Source: Streptomyces collinus (GTDB lineage Bacteria; Actinomycetota; Actinomycetes; Streptomycetales; Streptomycetaceae). Taken from it: a stretch of DNA of 64,000 nt. Below, one piece after another: positions 1 to 9,740 of the stretch. The DNA is taken from positions 7,812,001 to 7,876,000 of the forward strand of contig NZ_CP133771.1 in the NCBI RefSeq assembly GCF_031348265.1, in the 5' to 3' direction. Positions within the stretch are counted from its first letter, which is position 1; the number at the start of each line of letters is the position of its first letter. Below the pieces are notes generated by a model. That model was given only the letters and a program-made list of their open reading frames with translations, did not search any database and had not been told where the DNA came from. The position numbers were made by a program, and so were the translations under genes.

Positions 1-3000
1 GACGTGGCCTCACTGCGGCGCCCCGGCGACACCCTGACCGTCACGGAGCTCGTCAACGAGGGCGCCCCGCACTACCCGCTGACCCTCGTGGTCGAGCGCG
101 CGCTCGACGGCCGCCCGCGCTTCAACCTCATCTACGACGGCGAACTGCTGGGCGAGACGACCGCCCGGACGGTCCTGTACACGTTCACCCGGACCCTGAC
201 CGGCCTGCTCACCCACCCGGACACCCCGGTCGACGACCTGACGCCCGAGAGCGAGCGGCGTCCCGCACCGATCACCCCGGCCACCCTGGGCGCACTGTTC
301 GACACCGCCGCCCGCCGGGACCCGGCGGCCACCGCCGTCACCCAGTGCGGACTCGACGGCGACACCCGTTCCCTGACCTACGGCGAACTGTCCGCCGGCA
401 AGGACGACCTGGCCGCCGCCCTGCGCGCGGCCGGGGTCGGCCCGGGCAAGCGGGTCGCCGTGGCCGTCCCGCGCTCCCTGGAGCAGGTCGTCGCCCTGGT
501 CGCGATCGTCAGCGCGGGCGGCGCGTACGTCCCGCTGGACCTGGCCTACCCGGACGAACGGCTGGAGTACGTCCTCGCCGACGCCGCCCCGCAGGTCGTC
601 CTCGTGGACCGGGATCAGCGCGAGCGCTGCACGGAACTCCTGGCCCGGGCGGGGGTGCCCGCCCGGGTGCTGGTGCAGGGCGAAGAACCCCCGGCCGCTG
701 CCACGGAGCCCGCTCCCGAGCCCGACTGGCACACCCCCGCCTATGTGATCTACACGTCCGGATCGACCGGCCGCCCCAAGGGCGTGGTCGTCCCGCACTC
801 CAGCGTGGTGTCCCTGCTCGCGAACACTCAGCCGGACATGGACTTCGGCCCGGACGACGTCTGGGTCCAGTTCCACTCCTTCTCCTTCGACTTCGCCGTC
901 TGGGAGCTGTGGGGCGCGCTGGTGCACGGCGGCGAGCTGCTGGTGCCCGAGTACGGACTGACGCGCTCCCCGGTCGATTTCCACCGGCTGGTCCGGGAGC
1001 GGGGCGTCACCGTGCTCAACCAGACCCCCTCGGCCTTCTACCAGTTCATCGAGGCCGACCGGCTCGCAGGAGAACCGCTGCCCGCACTGCGCCGGATCAT
1101 CTTCGGCGGCGAGGCACTGGACCTCGGTCGGCTGCGCGGCTGGGTCGAGCGGCACGGCACTGCCGCCCCCGAGCTGGTCAACATGTACGGCATCACCGAG
1201 ACCACGGTGCACGTCACCCACCGGGTGCTGACCGACGACGACTTCGTCCACGGCGACGACGTCAGCCCCATCGGCGGCCCGATCCCCGGCCTGGTCACCT
1301 ACCTGCTCGACGACCGGCTCCGCCCGGTGCCGCCGGGCCGGGAAGGCGCCATCTACGTCGCCGGCGACCAGGTCTCCCTCGGCTACCTGGGCAGGCCCGG
1401 GCTCACGGCGGGCCGCTTCGTGGCGAACCCGTTCACGGCCGACGGCTCCCGCATGTACCACACGGGCGACCTCGCCGTCCGCACCCTCGACGGCGAGCTG
1501 GTCTTCACCGGCCGCGCCGACGACCAGGTGCAACTCAAGGGCTTCCGCATCGAGCTGGGTGAGGTGGAGTCCGCGATCCGGGAACTCGACGGCGTGACCG
1601 ACGTGGCGGTGACGGTGGCGGACACCGGGGATCACCTGGTGGCGCACCTGGTGGGCCGGGCGCCGGCGGACTTCGCCGAGCAGCTGGCCGGGAAGCTGCC
1701 CGTGCACATGGTGCCGGGCAGGGTGCTCACGATCGACGCCCTGCCGCTGACAGTGAACGGCAAGCTGGATCGAAAGGCCTTGGCCGAGAACGCCCCAAGG
1801 GGCGCGGGGAACTGCGCGACCAGCCACTACGCACCCGCAGACGAAGATATCGCGGTGTCCGCACTTGCCAAGATCTTCGAAGAGACGCTGCCCGGCTCGG
1901 ACGTGACTCCCGACACCGACTTCTTCCACGCGGGAGGCGACAGCATCATCGCCATCACGGTCGTCAACCGTGCCCGCGCACTGGGCCTGCCGATCGCGCC
2001 CCGAGACGTGTTCCTGCACAAGACCCCCCGCGTACTCGCTGCGCACCTGGCGACGAGCACACCGCAGACCGCCGCCCCCACCCATCGTGAGGACGGCCCG
2101 CTCCCCCCGACGCCGATCATCCTGCGCCAGCGCGAACTGGGTGGCTCACTGGCCCGGTTCGCCCAGGCCAGGACGCTCCCGGCCCCGGAGGGCAGCTCCT
2201 TCGCCGATATCGAACGCGCTGCCAACGCCGTAGTCGCCGCACACCCGGCCCTGCGCCTGCGACTCCACACCGAACACGGAGTGTGGACCCTCCGCACCGA
2301 ACCCACCCGCGAGATCACCCTCGCACGCCCCGACACCACCGATGCGACAGCCGTCGCGAACGAGGCCGCCGGACGGCTCGACCCCGAGTCCGGGGAAATC
2401 GTCGCGTTCGCGTGGCTGGAGGCGAGCAGGACCCTCATCGTCACGGTCCACCACCTCGCCGTCGACTCGGTGTCCTGGCTGATCCTGCTGGACGACCTGG
2501 CCACGGCCCTGCGCGGCGAGCCGCTCGCCCCGCCGACCACCTCCTACGCCGAGTACGCCGAAGCCCTGACCCTCCGGTCGGCCCAGGACACAGACGACCT
2601 CGGCGGCTGGATCACCACCCTCCAGGCGCCCGAACTGCTGCCCGCCCCCGGCGCTCTGCGCGAGACCACGGTCGTACTGGACCCCGACGTGAGCGACCAG
2701 CTCACCCGCACCGCCCCCGCCGCCCTCGGCGTCGGCCTCACCGAGCTGCTGTGCGGCGCCCTGCGCACCGCACTGACCCGGATCCAGCCGTCGCCCACCG
2801 ACCTCGCGATCGACCTGGAGCGCCACGGCCGGGTCCCGGTCGTCGAACAGCACGACTACACCCGTACGGTCGGCTGGTTCACCTCCATCGCACCCGTACG
2901 GCTCACCCCGCACACCGACCCCGTCGCGGCCGCGCGCGAGGTCGTGGAGCGTCAGCCGGACGAGGAGGGGCACGTCGCCTACGGCCGGCTCAGGTACCTC

Positions 3001-6000
3001 AACCCGCAGACGGCCCCGCTGCTGACCGCCCGCCCGCAGGTGCTGTTCAACTACCTCGGCCGGGGCAGCGAGTCCCAGGCGCTGCACCTCACCGGCGGCG
3101 ACCAGGGCAGCCCGTACGCCGTCGAGGTCAACGCGTGGACCGACGAGGCCACCGGCAGCCTGCTCGCCGAGTTCGTCCTCGCCGACGGCGTCCCCGACGA
3201 GATCACCGAGCACTGGCGGCACGCGCTCCAGCAGCTCGCGGACGCCGCGACGACGGCCGAGCGCACCGCTCCGGTCACCCCGCTCCAGCGCGGCCTGTTC
3301 TTCCAGGCCCAGATGGCGGGTTCGGCCGGACACTACGTCGCGCAGAACTGGTTCACCTTCGACCGGCGCCTGGACACCGGCGCGCTGGCCGAGGCCATGG
3401 CCCATGTGATCGCACGGCACCCGGTCGTCGGCGCCGGCTTCGGCACCGACGACGACGGAAACCCGGTGCAGCTCCTCAAGGCGGGCCGCAAGGTCGACGT
3501 CCGTACGATCGCCCTCGCGACGGACGCGGAGGTCGACGCCCTGCGCGCCCGGGACCGTGACACGGGCTTCGACCCGGCTGAGCCGCCGCTGATCCGGCTG
3601 ACCGTGGTGAACCTGCCCGGCGACCGGGACGGCCTGCTGCTCAGCTACCACCTGCTCCTGTGGGACGGCTGGTCCCGGGAGATCGTGCTGCGGGACCTCT
3701 TCGACGCCTACCGTGCCGTCCTTGCGGGCGAGCCCCTCGATCCGTCACCGGCCACGCCGAGCTTCGAGGACCACGCCCGCGCGCTCGCCGCCAAGGACCC
3801 GGCGGTGTCGGAGCGCTTCTGGGCGGACCACCTGGCGGCTCTGCCCGGACCCACCCTGCTCGCCGGACCGGCACCTGCCTTCTCGGACGACCTGCCGAAG
3901 GCCCTCGTGCACACGCTGACCGCCGAGCAGTCCGCGCTCGTCCGGGAAGCGGCCCGGGCGCACGGCGTCACCCTGAACTCGGTGCTGACCGGCGCGTTCG
4001 GCCTGCTGCTCGGCGCGCACACCGGCCGGAGCGACGCCGTGTTCGGCGTGACCGTCTCCGGCCGTGACGGCGAGGAGCTGTCCGGCATCGTCGGCGTGCT
4101 GCTCAACACCGTGCCGATGTGGACCCGGGCCCGCCCGGACGACACGGTCCGCGCTTACCTCTCGGCCGTGCAGGCGGCCCGGGTCGAGGCGATGGAACAC
4201 GAGCACCTCGGACTCGGCGAGATCCAGCGGGCCAGCGGGCATGACACCCTGTTCGACAACCTGTTCGTGCTCCAGAACTTCCTGGACATGGACGCGTTCG
4301 CCGAGATGAACGCCCGGCACGGCATCACCGCGGTCAAGGCCGACGACTCCACGCACTACCCCTTCACCTGGGTCGTCACCCCCGGCGACCGGCTCACGGT
4401 CAAGCTGGAGTACCGCGACGGTGACACGGCCAACGCCCGCCGTCTCCTGGACGACTACCTGAGCGTGCTGGAGGACGTGGCCCGGGCGACCGGGCCGGTC
4501 GGCGCGCTGCCGGGCCTCGGACCGGTGCCCGAACCGGGCGAGCGCACCGACGTCGGCACGGACACCGTCGTCGACCGCTTCGACCAGGCGGCGGACCGCG
4601 ACCCGCAGCGGGTGGCGCTCGTCGCCCACGGAGCGACGATGACGTTCGCCGAACTCCGGGACCGCAGCCGGGCCCTGGCGGGTGTGCTCGCCGCGCGCGG
4701 CATCGGCCCCGAGACGACCGTCGGGCTCGCGATCCCGCGCTCCCTCGACTGGATCGTGGCCCTGTTCGCCGTCCTGCGGGTCGGCGCCGCGTACGTGCCG
4801 CTGGAGCTGGACCACCCGGACGAGCGGATCGCCGCCATCGTCGAGGACGCCGGGCCGGACGTGACCCTCACCGTGAGCGCGGTCTCGCCCCGGCTGACCG
4901 GCGAGCTGATCGAACTCGACCGGCCGCTTCCCGAGGCCGAGCCGTTCGTGACGTTCACGCCGGACGACCCTGACCGGCTGCGGCACCCCGCGTACACGAT
5001 CTACACCTCCGGTTCCACCGGCAAGCCCAAGGGCGTGGTGACCGAGTACGCCGGGCTCACCAACATGCTGATCAACCATCAGCGCCGGATCTTCGAGCCG
5101 GTGCTGGCCGAGCACGGCCACCGGATCTTCCGGATCGCCCACACCGTGTCCTTCGCGTTCGACATGTCGTGGGAGGAGCTGCTGTGGCTCGCCGACGGCC
5201 ACGAAGTGCACATCTGCGACGAGGAGTTGCGCCGGGACGCGCCCCGTCTGGTCGAGTACTGCCTGGAGCACGGGATCGACGTCGTCAACGTGACCCCGAC
5301 CTACGCCCAGCAGCTGGTGGCCGAGGGCCTGCTCGACAACCCGGCGCGGCGGCCGGCGCTGGTGCTGCTCGGCGGTGAGGCCGTCACACCGACGCTGTGG
5401 CAGCGGCTCGCCGACACCGAGGGCACGGTCGGCTACAACCTGTACGGGCCCACCGAGTACACCATCAACACCCTCGGCGTCGGCACGTTCGAGTGCGAGG
5501 ACCCGGTGGTGGGCGTGGCCATCGACAACACGGACGTGTACGTCCTGGACCCGTGGCTGCGGCCCCTGCCGGACGGCGTTCCCGGCGAGCTGTACGTGGC
5601 GGGCATCGGCATCGCGCGCGGCTACCTCGGGCAGCCCGCCCAGAGCGCGCACCGCTTCGTCGCCTGCCCGTTCGGCGCTCCCGGTGAGCGCATGTACCGC
5701 ACCGGGGACCTGGTGGTCCGCCGGCCGGACGGCAACCTGATGTACCTGGGCCGCACCGACCAGCAGGTCAAGATCCGCGGCCACCGGGTCGAACTCGGCG
5801 AGGTCGAGGCCGTGTTCGCCGCGCACCCGGCGGTACGGTTCGCCGCCGCGGTCGCCCAGCCCGACCCCCAGGTCGACGGCGCCCACCGGCTGGCCGCCTA
5901 CCTGGTCCTGGACGGGGCGGATCTGGCGACCGTCGCCGCCCAAGTGGGCGCCGGACTGCCGGACTTCCTGCGGCCCACGCACTACGCCCAGGTCGACGGC

Positions 6001-6321
6001 ATCCCGCTCACGGTGAACGGGAAGGCTGACACCAAGGCGCTGCCCGAGGCCAAGCCGCTGGGCGCGCTGACCACGGCGGGGGAGCGGGGCCCGCAGACCG
6101 AGACCGAGACCGTGGTGTGCGAGTACTTCGCCGAGGCACTGGATCTGGACGACGACGAGGTGAGCGCGGTGAGCGACTTCGTGTCCCTGGGAGGACACTC
6201 CATGCTGGCGGTACGGCTCGTCGGGCTGCTCCGCCGCGAGTATGGTCCCGTGATCACGATCCGCGATCTGTTCACCCTGCGAACCCCGGAAGCGATTGCC
6301 CGCCACCTCGATGAAAACTGA
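1..6321 (+). CDS. cchH: Coelichelin NRPS CchH, C-terminal part (5' end outside window)
   Basis: Large nonribosomal peptide synthetase assembling the tris-hydroxamate siderophore coelichelin; the frame is open at base 1. Domains in order: end of a C domain (to ~285), A (~290-1790), T (GGDS, Ser codon ~1942), E (~2100-3260, with HHLAVDSVSW, an ERHGR-type motif and NYLGR), C (~3270-4490), A (~4560-6030), T (GGHS ~6190). The specificity residues read by eye in the first A domain give DFWNIGMVH, the threonine code. The second gives DMENLGLIN, the code known for hydroxyornithine in CchH. Thr plus epimerase, then hydroxyornithine without one, is the module 2-3 order of coelichelin synthetase. In the C domain the usual HHxxxDG reads YHLLLWDG, keeping the catalytic second His. 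A Streptomyces repeat element lies in the A-T linker (1796-1843). The stop overlaps the start of cchI by 11 bp. Confidence 0.93.
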   Translation, partial: DVASLRRPGDTLTVTELVNEGAPHYPLTLVVERALDGRPRFNLIYDGELLGETTARTVLYTFTRTLTGLLTHPDTPVDDLTPESERRPAPITPATLGALFDTAARRDPAATAVTQCGLDGDTRSLTYGELSAGKDDLAAALRAAGVGPGKRVAVAVPRSLEQVVALVAIVSAGGAYVPLDLAYPDERLEYVLADAAPQVVLVDRDQRERCTELLARAGVPARVLVQGEEPPAAATEPAPEPDWHTPAYVIYTSGSTGRPKGVVVPHSSVVSLLANTQPDMDFGPDDVWVQFHSFSFDFAVWELWGALVHGGELLVPEYGLTRSPVDFHRLVRERGVTVLNQTPSAFYQFIEADRLAGEPLPALRRIIFGGEALDLGRLRGWVERHGTAAPELVNMYGITETTVHVTHRVLTDDDFVHGDDVSPIGGPIPGLVTYLLDDRLRPVPPGREGAIYVAGDQVSLGYLGRPGLTAGRFVANPFTADGSRMYHTGDLAVRTLDGELVFTGRADDQVQLKGFRIELGEVESAIRELDGVTDVAVTVADTGDHLVAHLVGRAPADFAEQLAGKLPVHMVPGRVLTIDALPLTVNGKLDRKALAENAPRGAGNCATSHYAPADEDIAVSALAKIFEETLPGSDVTPDTDFFHAGGDSIIAITVVNRARALGLPIAPRDVFLHKTPRVLAAHLATSTPQTAAPTHREDGPLPPTPIILRQRELGGSLARFAQARTLPAPEGSSFADIERAANAVVAAHPALRLRLHTEHGVWTLRTEPTREITLARPDTTDATAVANEAAGRLDPESGEIVAFAWLEASRTLIVTVHHLAVDSVSWLILLDDLATALRGEPLAPPTTSYAEYAEALTLRSAQDTDDLGGWITTLQAPELLPAPGALRETTVVLDPDVSDQLTRTAPAALGVGLTELLCGALRTALTRIQPSPTDLAIDLERHGRVPVVEQHDYTRTVGWFTSIAPVRLTPHTDPVAAAREVVERQPDEEGHVAYGRLRYLNPQTAPLLTARPQVLFNYLGRGSESQALHLTGGDQGSPYAVEVNAWTDEATGSLLAEFVLADGVPDEITEHWRHALQQLADAATTAERTAPVTPLQRGLFFQAQMAGSAGHYVAQNWFTFDRRLDTGALAEAMAHVIARHPVVGAGFGTDDDGNPVQLLKAGRKVDVRTIALATDAEVDALRARDRDTGFDPAEPPLIRLTVVNLPGDRDGLLLSYHLLLWDGWSREIVLRDLFDAYRAVLAGEPLDPSPATPSFEDHARALAAKDPAVSERFWADHLAALPGPTLLAGPAPAFSDDLPKALVHTLTAEQSALVREAARAHGVTLNSVLTGAFGLLLGAHTGRSDAVFGVTVSGRDGEELSGIVGVLLNTVPMWTRARPDDTVRAYLSAVQAARVEAMEHEHLGLGEIQRASGHDTLFDNLFVLQNFLDMDAFAEMNARHGITAVKADDSTHYPFTWVVTPGDRLTVKLEYRDGDTANARRLLDDYLSVLEDVARATGPVGALPGLGPVPEPGERTDVGTDTVVDRFDQAADRDPQRVALVAHGATMTFAELRDRSRALAGVLAARGIGPETTVGLAIPRSLDWIVALFAVLRVGAAYVPLELDHPDERIAAIVEDAGPDVTLTVSAVSPRLTGELIELDRPLPEAEPFVTFTPDDPDRLRHPAYTIYTSGSTGKPKGVVTEYAGLTNMLINHQRRIFEPVLAEHGHRIFRIAHTVSFAFDMSWEELLWLADGHEVHICDEELRRDAPRLVEYCLEHGIDVVNVTPTYAQQLVAEGLLDNPARRPALVLLGGEAVTPTLWQRLADTEGTVGYNLYGPTEYTINTLGVGTFECEDPVVGVAIDNTDVYVLDPWLRPLPDGVPGELYVAGIGIARGYLGQPAQSAHRFVACPFGAPGERMYRTGDLVVRRPDGNLMYLGRTDQQVKIRGHRVELGEVEAVFAAHPAVRFAAAVAQPDPQVDGAHRLAAYLVLDGADLATVAAQVGAGLPDFLRPTHYAQVDGIPLTVNGKADTKALPEAKPLGALTTAGERGPQTETETVVCEYFAEALDLDDDEVSAVSDFVSLGGHSMLAVRLVGLLRREYGPVITIRDLFTLRTPEAIARHLDEN
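1796..1843 (+). repeat. Streptomyces dispersed repeat element inside the cchH reading frame
   Basis: The stretch beginning CAAGGGGCGCGGGGAACTG matches, almost base for base over about 27 nt, the repeat copies at 8041, 8156 and 8271. The following CCAGCCAC...CGCACCCGCAG also resembles them. Here it lies within coding sequence, in the linker between the first A domain and its carrier domain. It translates in frame as PRGAGNCATSHYAPAD, which does not look like normal linker sequence. It was probably inserted or copied without breaking the frame. From general familiarity, this GGGGCGCGGGGAACTGCGCGA motif is a common intergenic repeat in Streptomyces. Confidence 0.75.
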
Positions 6322-8011
6322 CAAGCAGCGGCCCCGTGAAGGGGCCGCCATCCTCCGCACCGCCCTGCGCCGCAACCTCGGCGCCATGGCCTGGGGCACC
6401 CTCCTCATGGGCCTCTACCAGGCCGGTGAGACGGCCTTCCCCATCGCGCTCGGCCTGATCGTCGAGCACACGATGCGCGGCGGCCGCAGCCTCCAGGCGC
6501 TCGCCGTGTCGATCGGCGCGCTCGCCGTGATCATCACGACGGTGTCGCTGTCGTGGCGCTTCGGCATGCGGATCCTGCAGAAGGCCAACACGACCGAGGC
6601 GCACCGCTGGCGGGTGAAGGTCGCGGCCTGCGGCCTGCAGCCCGTGGCCCGGGACGTCGACCTCAAGTCCGGCGAGGTGCTGACCATCGCCACCGAGGAC
6701 GCCGACCAGACCGCCGACATCATCGAGGTGGTGCCGCTGCTCATCAGCTCGCTCGTCGCGGTGCTGGTCGCGGCGGTCGCCCTGGGCCTGGCGGACGTCC
6801 GCCTCGGTCTGCTGGTGATCGTGGGCACCGTCGCGATCCTGTCGATCCTCAGCGTGATGTCGAAGCGGATCGGCAGCAGCACCCAGGAGCAGCAGGCCCG
6901 GGTGGCGCGGGCGGGTGCGAAGGTCGCCGACCTGATCACCGGCCTGCGCCCGCTGCACGGCTTCGGCGGCAACCACGCCGCCTTCCGGTCCTACCGGGAG
7001 GTCAGCACCGAGGCGAAGCACCAGTCGATCACCGTCGCCAAGGTGAACGGCGCCTACGCGGGTACCGCGCTGGCCCTCAACGCCGTCCTCGCCGGCGCCG
7101 TGACCCTGACGGCGGGCTGGCTGGCGTTCGAGGGACGGATCACCATCGGGGAACTGGTCATGGCCGTGGGCCTGGCGCAGTTCATCATGGAGCCGCTCAA
7201 GCTGTTCTCGGAGATGCCCAAGTACGTGATGATCGCGCGTGCCTCGGCCGAGCGGATGGCGCTGGTGCTGTCGGCCCCGCCGGTCATGACCCCGGGCTCC
7301 GAACACCCGTCCCCGGGCGGCGACCTGGAGATCGACTGCGTCCGCCACGGCACCCTGACCGACCTGAAGTTCCGGGTGAAGGCGGGGGAGTTCGTCGCCA
7401 TCGCCCCCTACCAGCCCCGCGCGGCGGCCGACCTCGCCGCCGTCCTCGCGGTGCGTGTCCCGCCCGCCGCGTACGAGGGGACGGTACGGATCGGCGACAA
7501 GGACCTGGCGGACCTCTCCGTCGAGGCGGTCCGCGAGCACCTGCTGGTCAACCCGTACGACGGGGAGATCTTCGCGGGCACCCTCCGCACGAACATCGAC
7601 CCCTCGGGCACCAGCCGGACGGTCCCCGAGGCGGTCGAGGCGTCCATGCTGACCGACGTCGTGGCCCTGCACCGCGAGGGCCTCGACTACGGCGTCCGCG
7701 ACCGGGGCGCCAACCTCTCCGGCGGCCAGCGCCAACGCCTGTCCCTGGCCCGTGCCCTGGCCGCCGACACCGACGTCCTCGTCCTGCACGACCCGACGAC
7801 GGCGGTGGACGCGGTCACCGAACAACTCGTCGCCCGCAACGTGGCGAAACTGCGCCGGGGCCGCACGACGATCGTCATCACCAGCAGCCCGGCGTTCCTG
7901 GACGCGGCGGACCGGGTCCTGGTCCTGGACGACGGAGTCATCGCCGCGGAGGACACCCACCGCAACCTGCTGGCCAACGACGAGACCTATTGCCTGGCGG
8001 TCGCACGGTAG
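6311..8011 (+). CDS. cchI: ABC exporter half-transporter CchI with degenerate ATPase site
   Basis: 566-residue fused membrane/ATPase ABC exporter, expected in the cytoplasmic membrane and probably exporting coelichelin or a precursor. The first ~300 residues hold about six hydrophobic segments; the nucleotide-binding domain follows. The signature LSGGQRQR (~469) is intact. The Walker A position (~363, APYQPRAAAD) lacks the G-x-G-K-S/T pattern, and Walker B reads LHDPTT rather than LDEPT. One ATP site is therefore probably non-hydrolytic. That fits a heterodimer with the other exporter of the cluster (CchG type), which would lie outside this window. The start ATG sits inside the end of cchH, so the two are translationally coupled. 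Gene order matches the known coelichelin cluster. Confidence 0.85.
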   Translation: MKTDKQRPREGAAILRTALRRNLGAMAWGTLLMGLYQAGETAFPIALGLIVEHTMRGGRSLQALAVSIGALAVIITTVSLSWRFGMRILQKANTTEAHRWRVKVAACGLQPVARDVDLKSGEVLTIATEDADQTADIIEVVPLLISSLVAVLVAAVALGLADVRLGLLVIVGTVAILSILSVMSKRIGSSTQEQQARVARAGAKVADLITGLRPLHGFGGNHAAFRSYREVSTEAKHQSITVAKVNGAYAGTALALNAVLAGAVTLTAGWLAFEGRITIGELVMAVGLAQFIMEPLKLFSEMPKYVMIARASAERMALVLSAPPVMTPGSEHPSPGGDLEIDCVRHGTLTDLKFRVKAGEFVAIAPYQPRAAADLAAVLAVRVPPAAYEGTVRIGDKDLADLSVEAVREHLLVNPYDGEIFAGTLRTNIDPSGTSRTVPEAVEASMLTDVVALHREGLDYGVRDRGANLSGGQRQRLSLARALAADTDVLVLHDPTTAVDAVTEQLVARNVAKLRRGRTTIVITSSPAFLDAADRVLVLDDGVIAAEDTHRNLLANDETYCLAVAR

Positions 8012-8045
8012 CGCTTCAAGGGGGCCAGGGGGACACGCCCTCAGG

Positions 8046-8305
8046 GGCGCGGGGAACTGCGCGATCAGCCCCCACGCACCCGCACTCGACAGCGGCGTCA
8101 CGCGCGGAGCGCCGAGACCACGTGTGCCTTCTCAAGGGGCCCGGTGGAGGCGCCTCAGGGGGCGCGGGGAACTGCGCGATCAGCCCCCACGCACCCGCAC
8201 TCGACAGCGGCGTCACGCGCGGAGCGCCGAGACCACGCGTGCCTTCTCAAGGGGCCCGGTGGAGACGCCTCAAGGGGCGCGGGGAACTGTGCGACCAGCC
8301 CCCAC
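8046..8305. repeat. Tandem 115-bp repeat between cchI and cchJ (two full units plus a partial)
   Basis: This fills the 308-bp space between the convergent ends of cchI and cchJ. Units begin GGCGCGGGGAACTG at 8046, 8161 and 8276, exactly 115 bp apart. The first two are nearly identical through CACTCGACAGCGG and TCAAGGGGCCCGGTGGAG; the third is cut off after about 30 bp. The conserved core is the same element found in the cchH linker. No gene is seen here. It may act as a transcription barrier between the two convergent genes, but that is inference. Confidence 0.9.
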
Positions 8306-8319
8306 CGCCCCGCACACGA

Positions 8320-9426
8320 CTACGAACCGAGGGCCCAGCCGACATCCCTGAGCAGCGCATGACGCCACCCCGCCCGGTCATGCCCCGACGCGGACCGGGA
8401 GACCCGCACGGTCGCCCCGGCCCGCTCCACCAGACCCTCGGTCACCTCACAGTGGGGCAGCATCCGGTCCTCGTGCTCCCCGACATCGAACGCGACCCGC
8501 AGCCCCGACAGATCAACCCCCGTCCGCAACCGCTCGGCGATCACACCCCCCACCGAACCCCCCAACGGATCAGCCGCCCGCAGGGCATCCGGTGTCCACC
8601 AGAACGACCCCGACTGACACGCCACCCGTGACACCAACCCGGGAAACTCCAGCGCCGCGTACAGCGCACTCAGCCCACCGAGACTCTGCCCGGCGACCAC
8701 CAGCCGCTCCGTATCGGCGGGGACGCCCGACTCCACCACCAGCGGCAGCAGTTCGTCCCGCACCGCCTCCCACAGCTCGGGCCGGCACGTGAACTCGCCG
8801 ACCCGGTCCTTGGCCGGCAGGAAGACCAGCGTGACCGGCGGCACCTCACCAGCGGCGACGGCCGCGTCGAACGCGGTCACGGCCGGATGCAGATACAGCC
8901 AGTCGTCCCCGTCGAGCAGCAGCACCACCGGCCCGCCACCCCCCGCCGGATGGACCCGCACCGTACGCCGGCCGCCCAGCCGCTCACTCGCCCACCGAAT
9001 CCGCGTACGCGGCAAGGGCAGCACCGCGTCCGCCCCGATGACGGGCCAGTACGGCTGCTCCGGAGCGTCCGGCGTCGCGGCGATGGACCGTTCGCCGCCC
9101 GCCCCGGCCGGGTTGAACGGGTCGGCATGGGAGACGTCCCCCGCCACGAACCGATACGTCACCCGCAGCCGCGCGGGCATGGCCACCTCGGCGTACCAGC
9201 AGTCGGTGTCCTGCCAGCGGCGCAGGGCGACCGGCTCCGACCAGCTCTCGAACTCGATGGTCACCGGCGACGACCCGCGCCACAGGAACAGCGTCACCCA
9301 ACCGCCGCCCTCGGCGGGCACCGACGAGGGGGCCCCCACAGCAGCCCAGAACGCGGAACTGCCGGGCGCGCCCGGCAGTCCGAACCCGGCGAACGCGCCC
9401 TCCCTGTCGGCGGCGGCCACGTGCAT
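8320..9426 (-). CDS. cchJ: Siderophore esterase of the enterochelin-esterase family, CchJ
   Basis: 368-residue cytoplasmic alpha/beta hydrolase of the Fes/IroD type. It has an N-terminal beta-rich enterochelin-esterase domain (roughly residues 1-150) and a C-terminal esterase D-like domain with the nucleophile motif GQSLGG (Ser ~248). Acid and His residues lie near the end (DVGEHED, SGHD). In coelichelin clusters this protein is thought to act after uptake to release iron, although coelichelin lacks an obvious ester, so the substrate is unsettled. I start at the ATG at 9426 (MHVAAADREG): AAGGAGA sits 7 bp upstream and the extra upstream residues look untranslated. It is divergent from cchK across a 93-bp gap holding an iron box. 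Confidence 0.88.
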   Translation of the reverse strand: MHVAAADREGAFAGFGLPGAPGSSAFWAAVGAPSSVPAEGGGWVTLFLWRGSSPVTIEFESWSEPVALRRWQDTDCWYAEVAMPARLRVTYRFVAGDVSHADPFNPAGAGGERSIAATPDAPEQPYWPVIGADAVLPLPRTRIRWASERLGGRRTVRVHPAGGGGPVVLLLDGDDWLYLHPAVTAFDAAVAAGEVPPVTLVFLPAKDRVGEFTCRPELWEAVRDELLPLVVESGVPADTERLVVAGQSLGGLSALYAALEFPGLVSRVACQSGSFWWTPDALRAADPLGGSVGGVIAERLRTGVDLSGLRVAFDVGEHEDRMLPHCEVTEGLVERAGATVRVSRSASGHDRAGWRHALLRDVGWALGS

Positions 9427-9473
9427 GAACGTCTCCTTGTGAGAGGGAAGGACCAAAGGCTAAGCTCCGTCAA

Positions 9474-9492
9474 TTAGGCGAGCCTAACCTAA
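9474..9492 (-). promoter_or_regulatory. Iron box (DmdR/IdeR-type operator) between cchJ and cchK
   Basis: On the minus strand the 19-mer reads TTAGGTTAGGCTCGCCTAA. This differs at one position from the DmdR1 iron-box consensus TTAGGTTAGGCTCACCTAA of Streptomyces. It lies in the divergent gap, 47 bp upstream of cchJ and 27 bp upstream of cchK, so it can repress both under iron sufficiency. Confidence 0.93.
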
Positions 9493-9519
9493 TCTTGGTC
9501 TTCCGAGGAGGCACAGCAC

Positions 9520-9732
9520 ATGAGCACCAACCCCTTCGACGACAACGAGGGCCGTTTCCTGGTCCTGGTGAACGACGAGGGCCAGCACTCCCTCTGGCCG
9601 TCCTTCGCCGAGGTCCCCGGGGGATGGACGATCGCCTTCGCCGAGAACACCCGCGAGGCATGCCTGGAGTACGTCGAAACCCACTGGACGGACCTGCGCC
9701 CCCGGTCCCTCGCCGCGCCCCAGGACGCCTGA
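9520..9732 (+). CDS. cchK: MbtH-like protein CchK
   Basis: 70-residue MbtH-family protein, which binds NRPS adenylation domains and supports their folding and activity. The family pattern is complete: NPFDDNEGRFLVLVNDEGQHSLWP, the W-x-x-AFAENTREACLEYVE block and TDLRPRSL. GAGGAGG lies ~8 bp before the ATG. It ends 8 bp before the amidohydrolase gene, suggesting one transcript. It matches cchK at the end of coelichelin clusters and probably serves CchH. Confidence 0.93.
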   Translation: MSTNPFDDNEGRFLVLVNDEGQHSLWPSFAEVPGGWTIAFAENTREACLEYVETHWTDLRPRSLAAPQDA

Positions 9733-9740
9733 CACCGCCG

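Noticed and set aside
3745..6408. An 887-codon minus-strand open frame opposite the second NRPS module
   Set aside because: Antisense shadow of CchH; the plus strand carries complete C, A and T domain motifs.
8046..8305. Regularly spaced repeats considered as a CRISPR array
   Set aside because: The whole 115-bp unit is repeated including the part between cores, so there are no unique spacers, and no cas genes are near.
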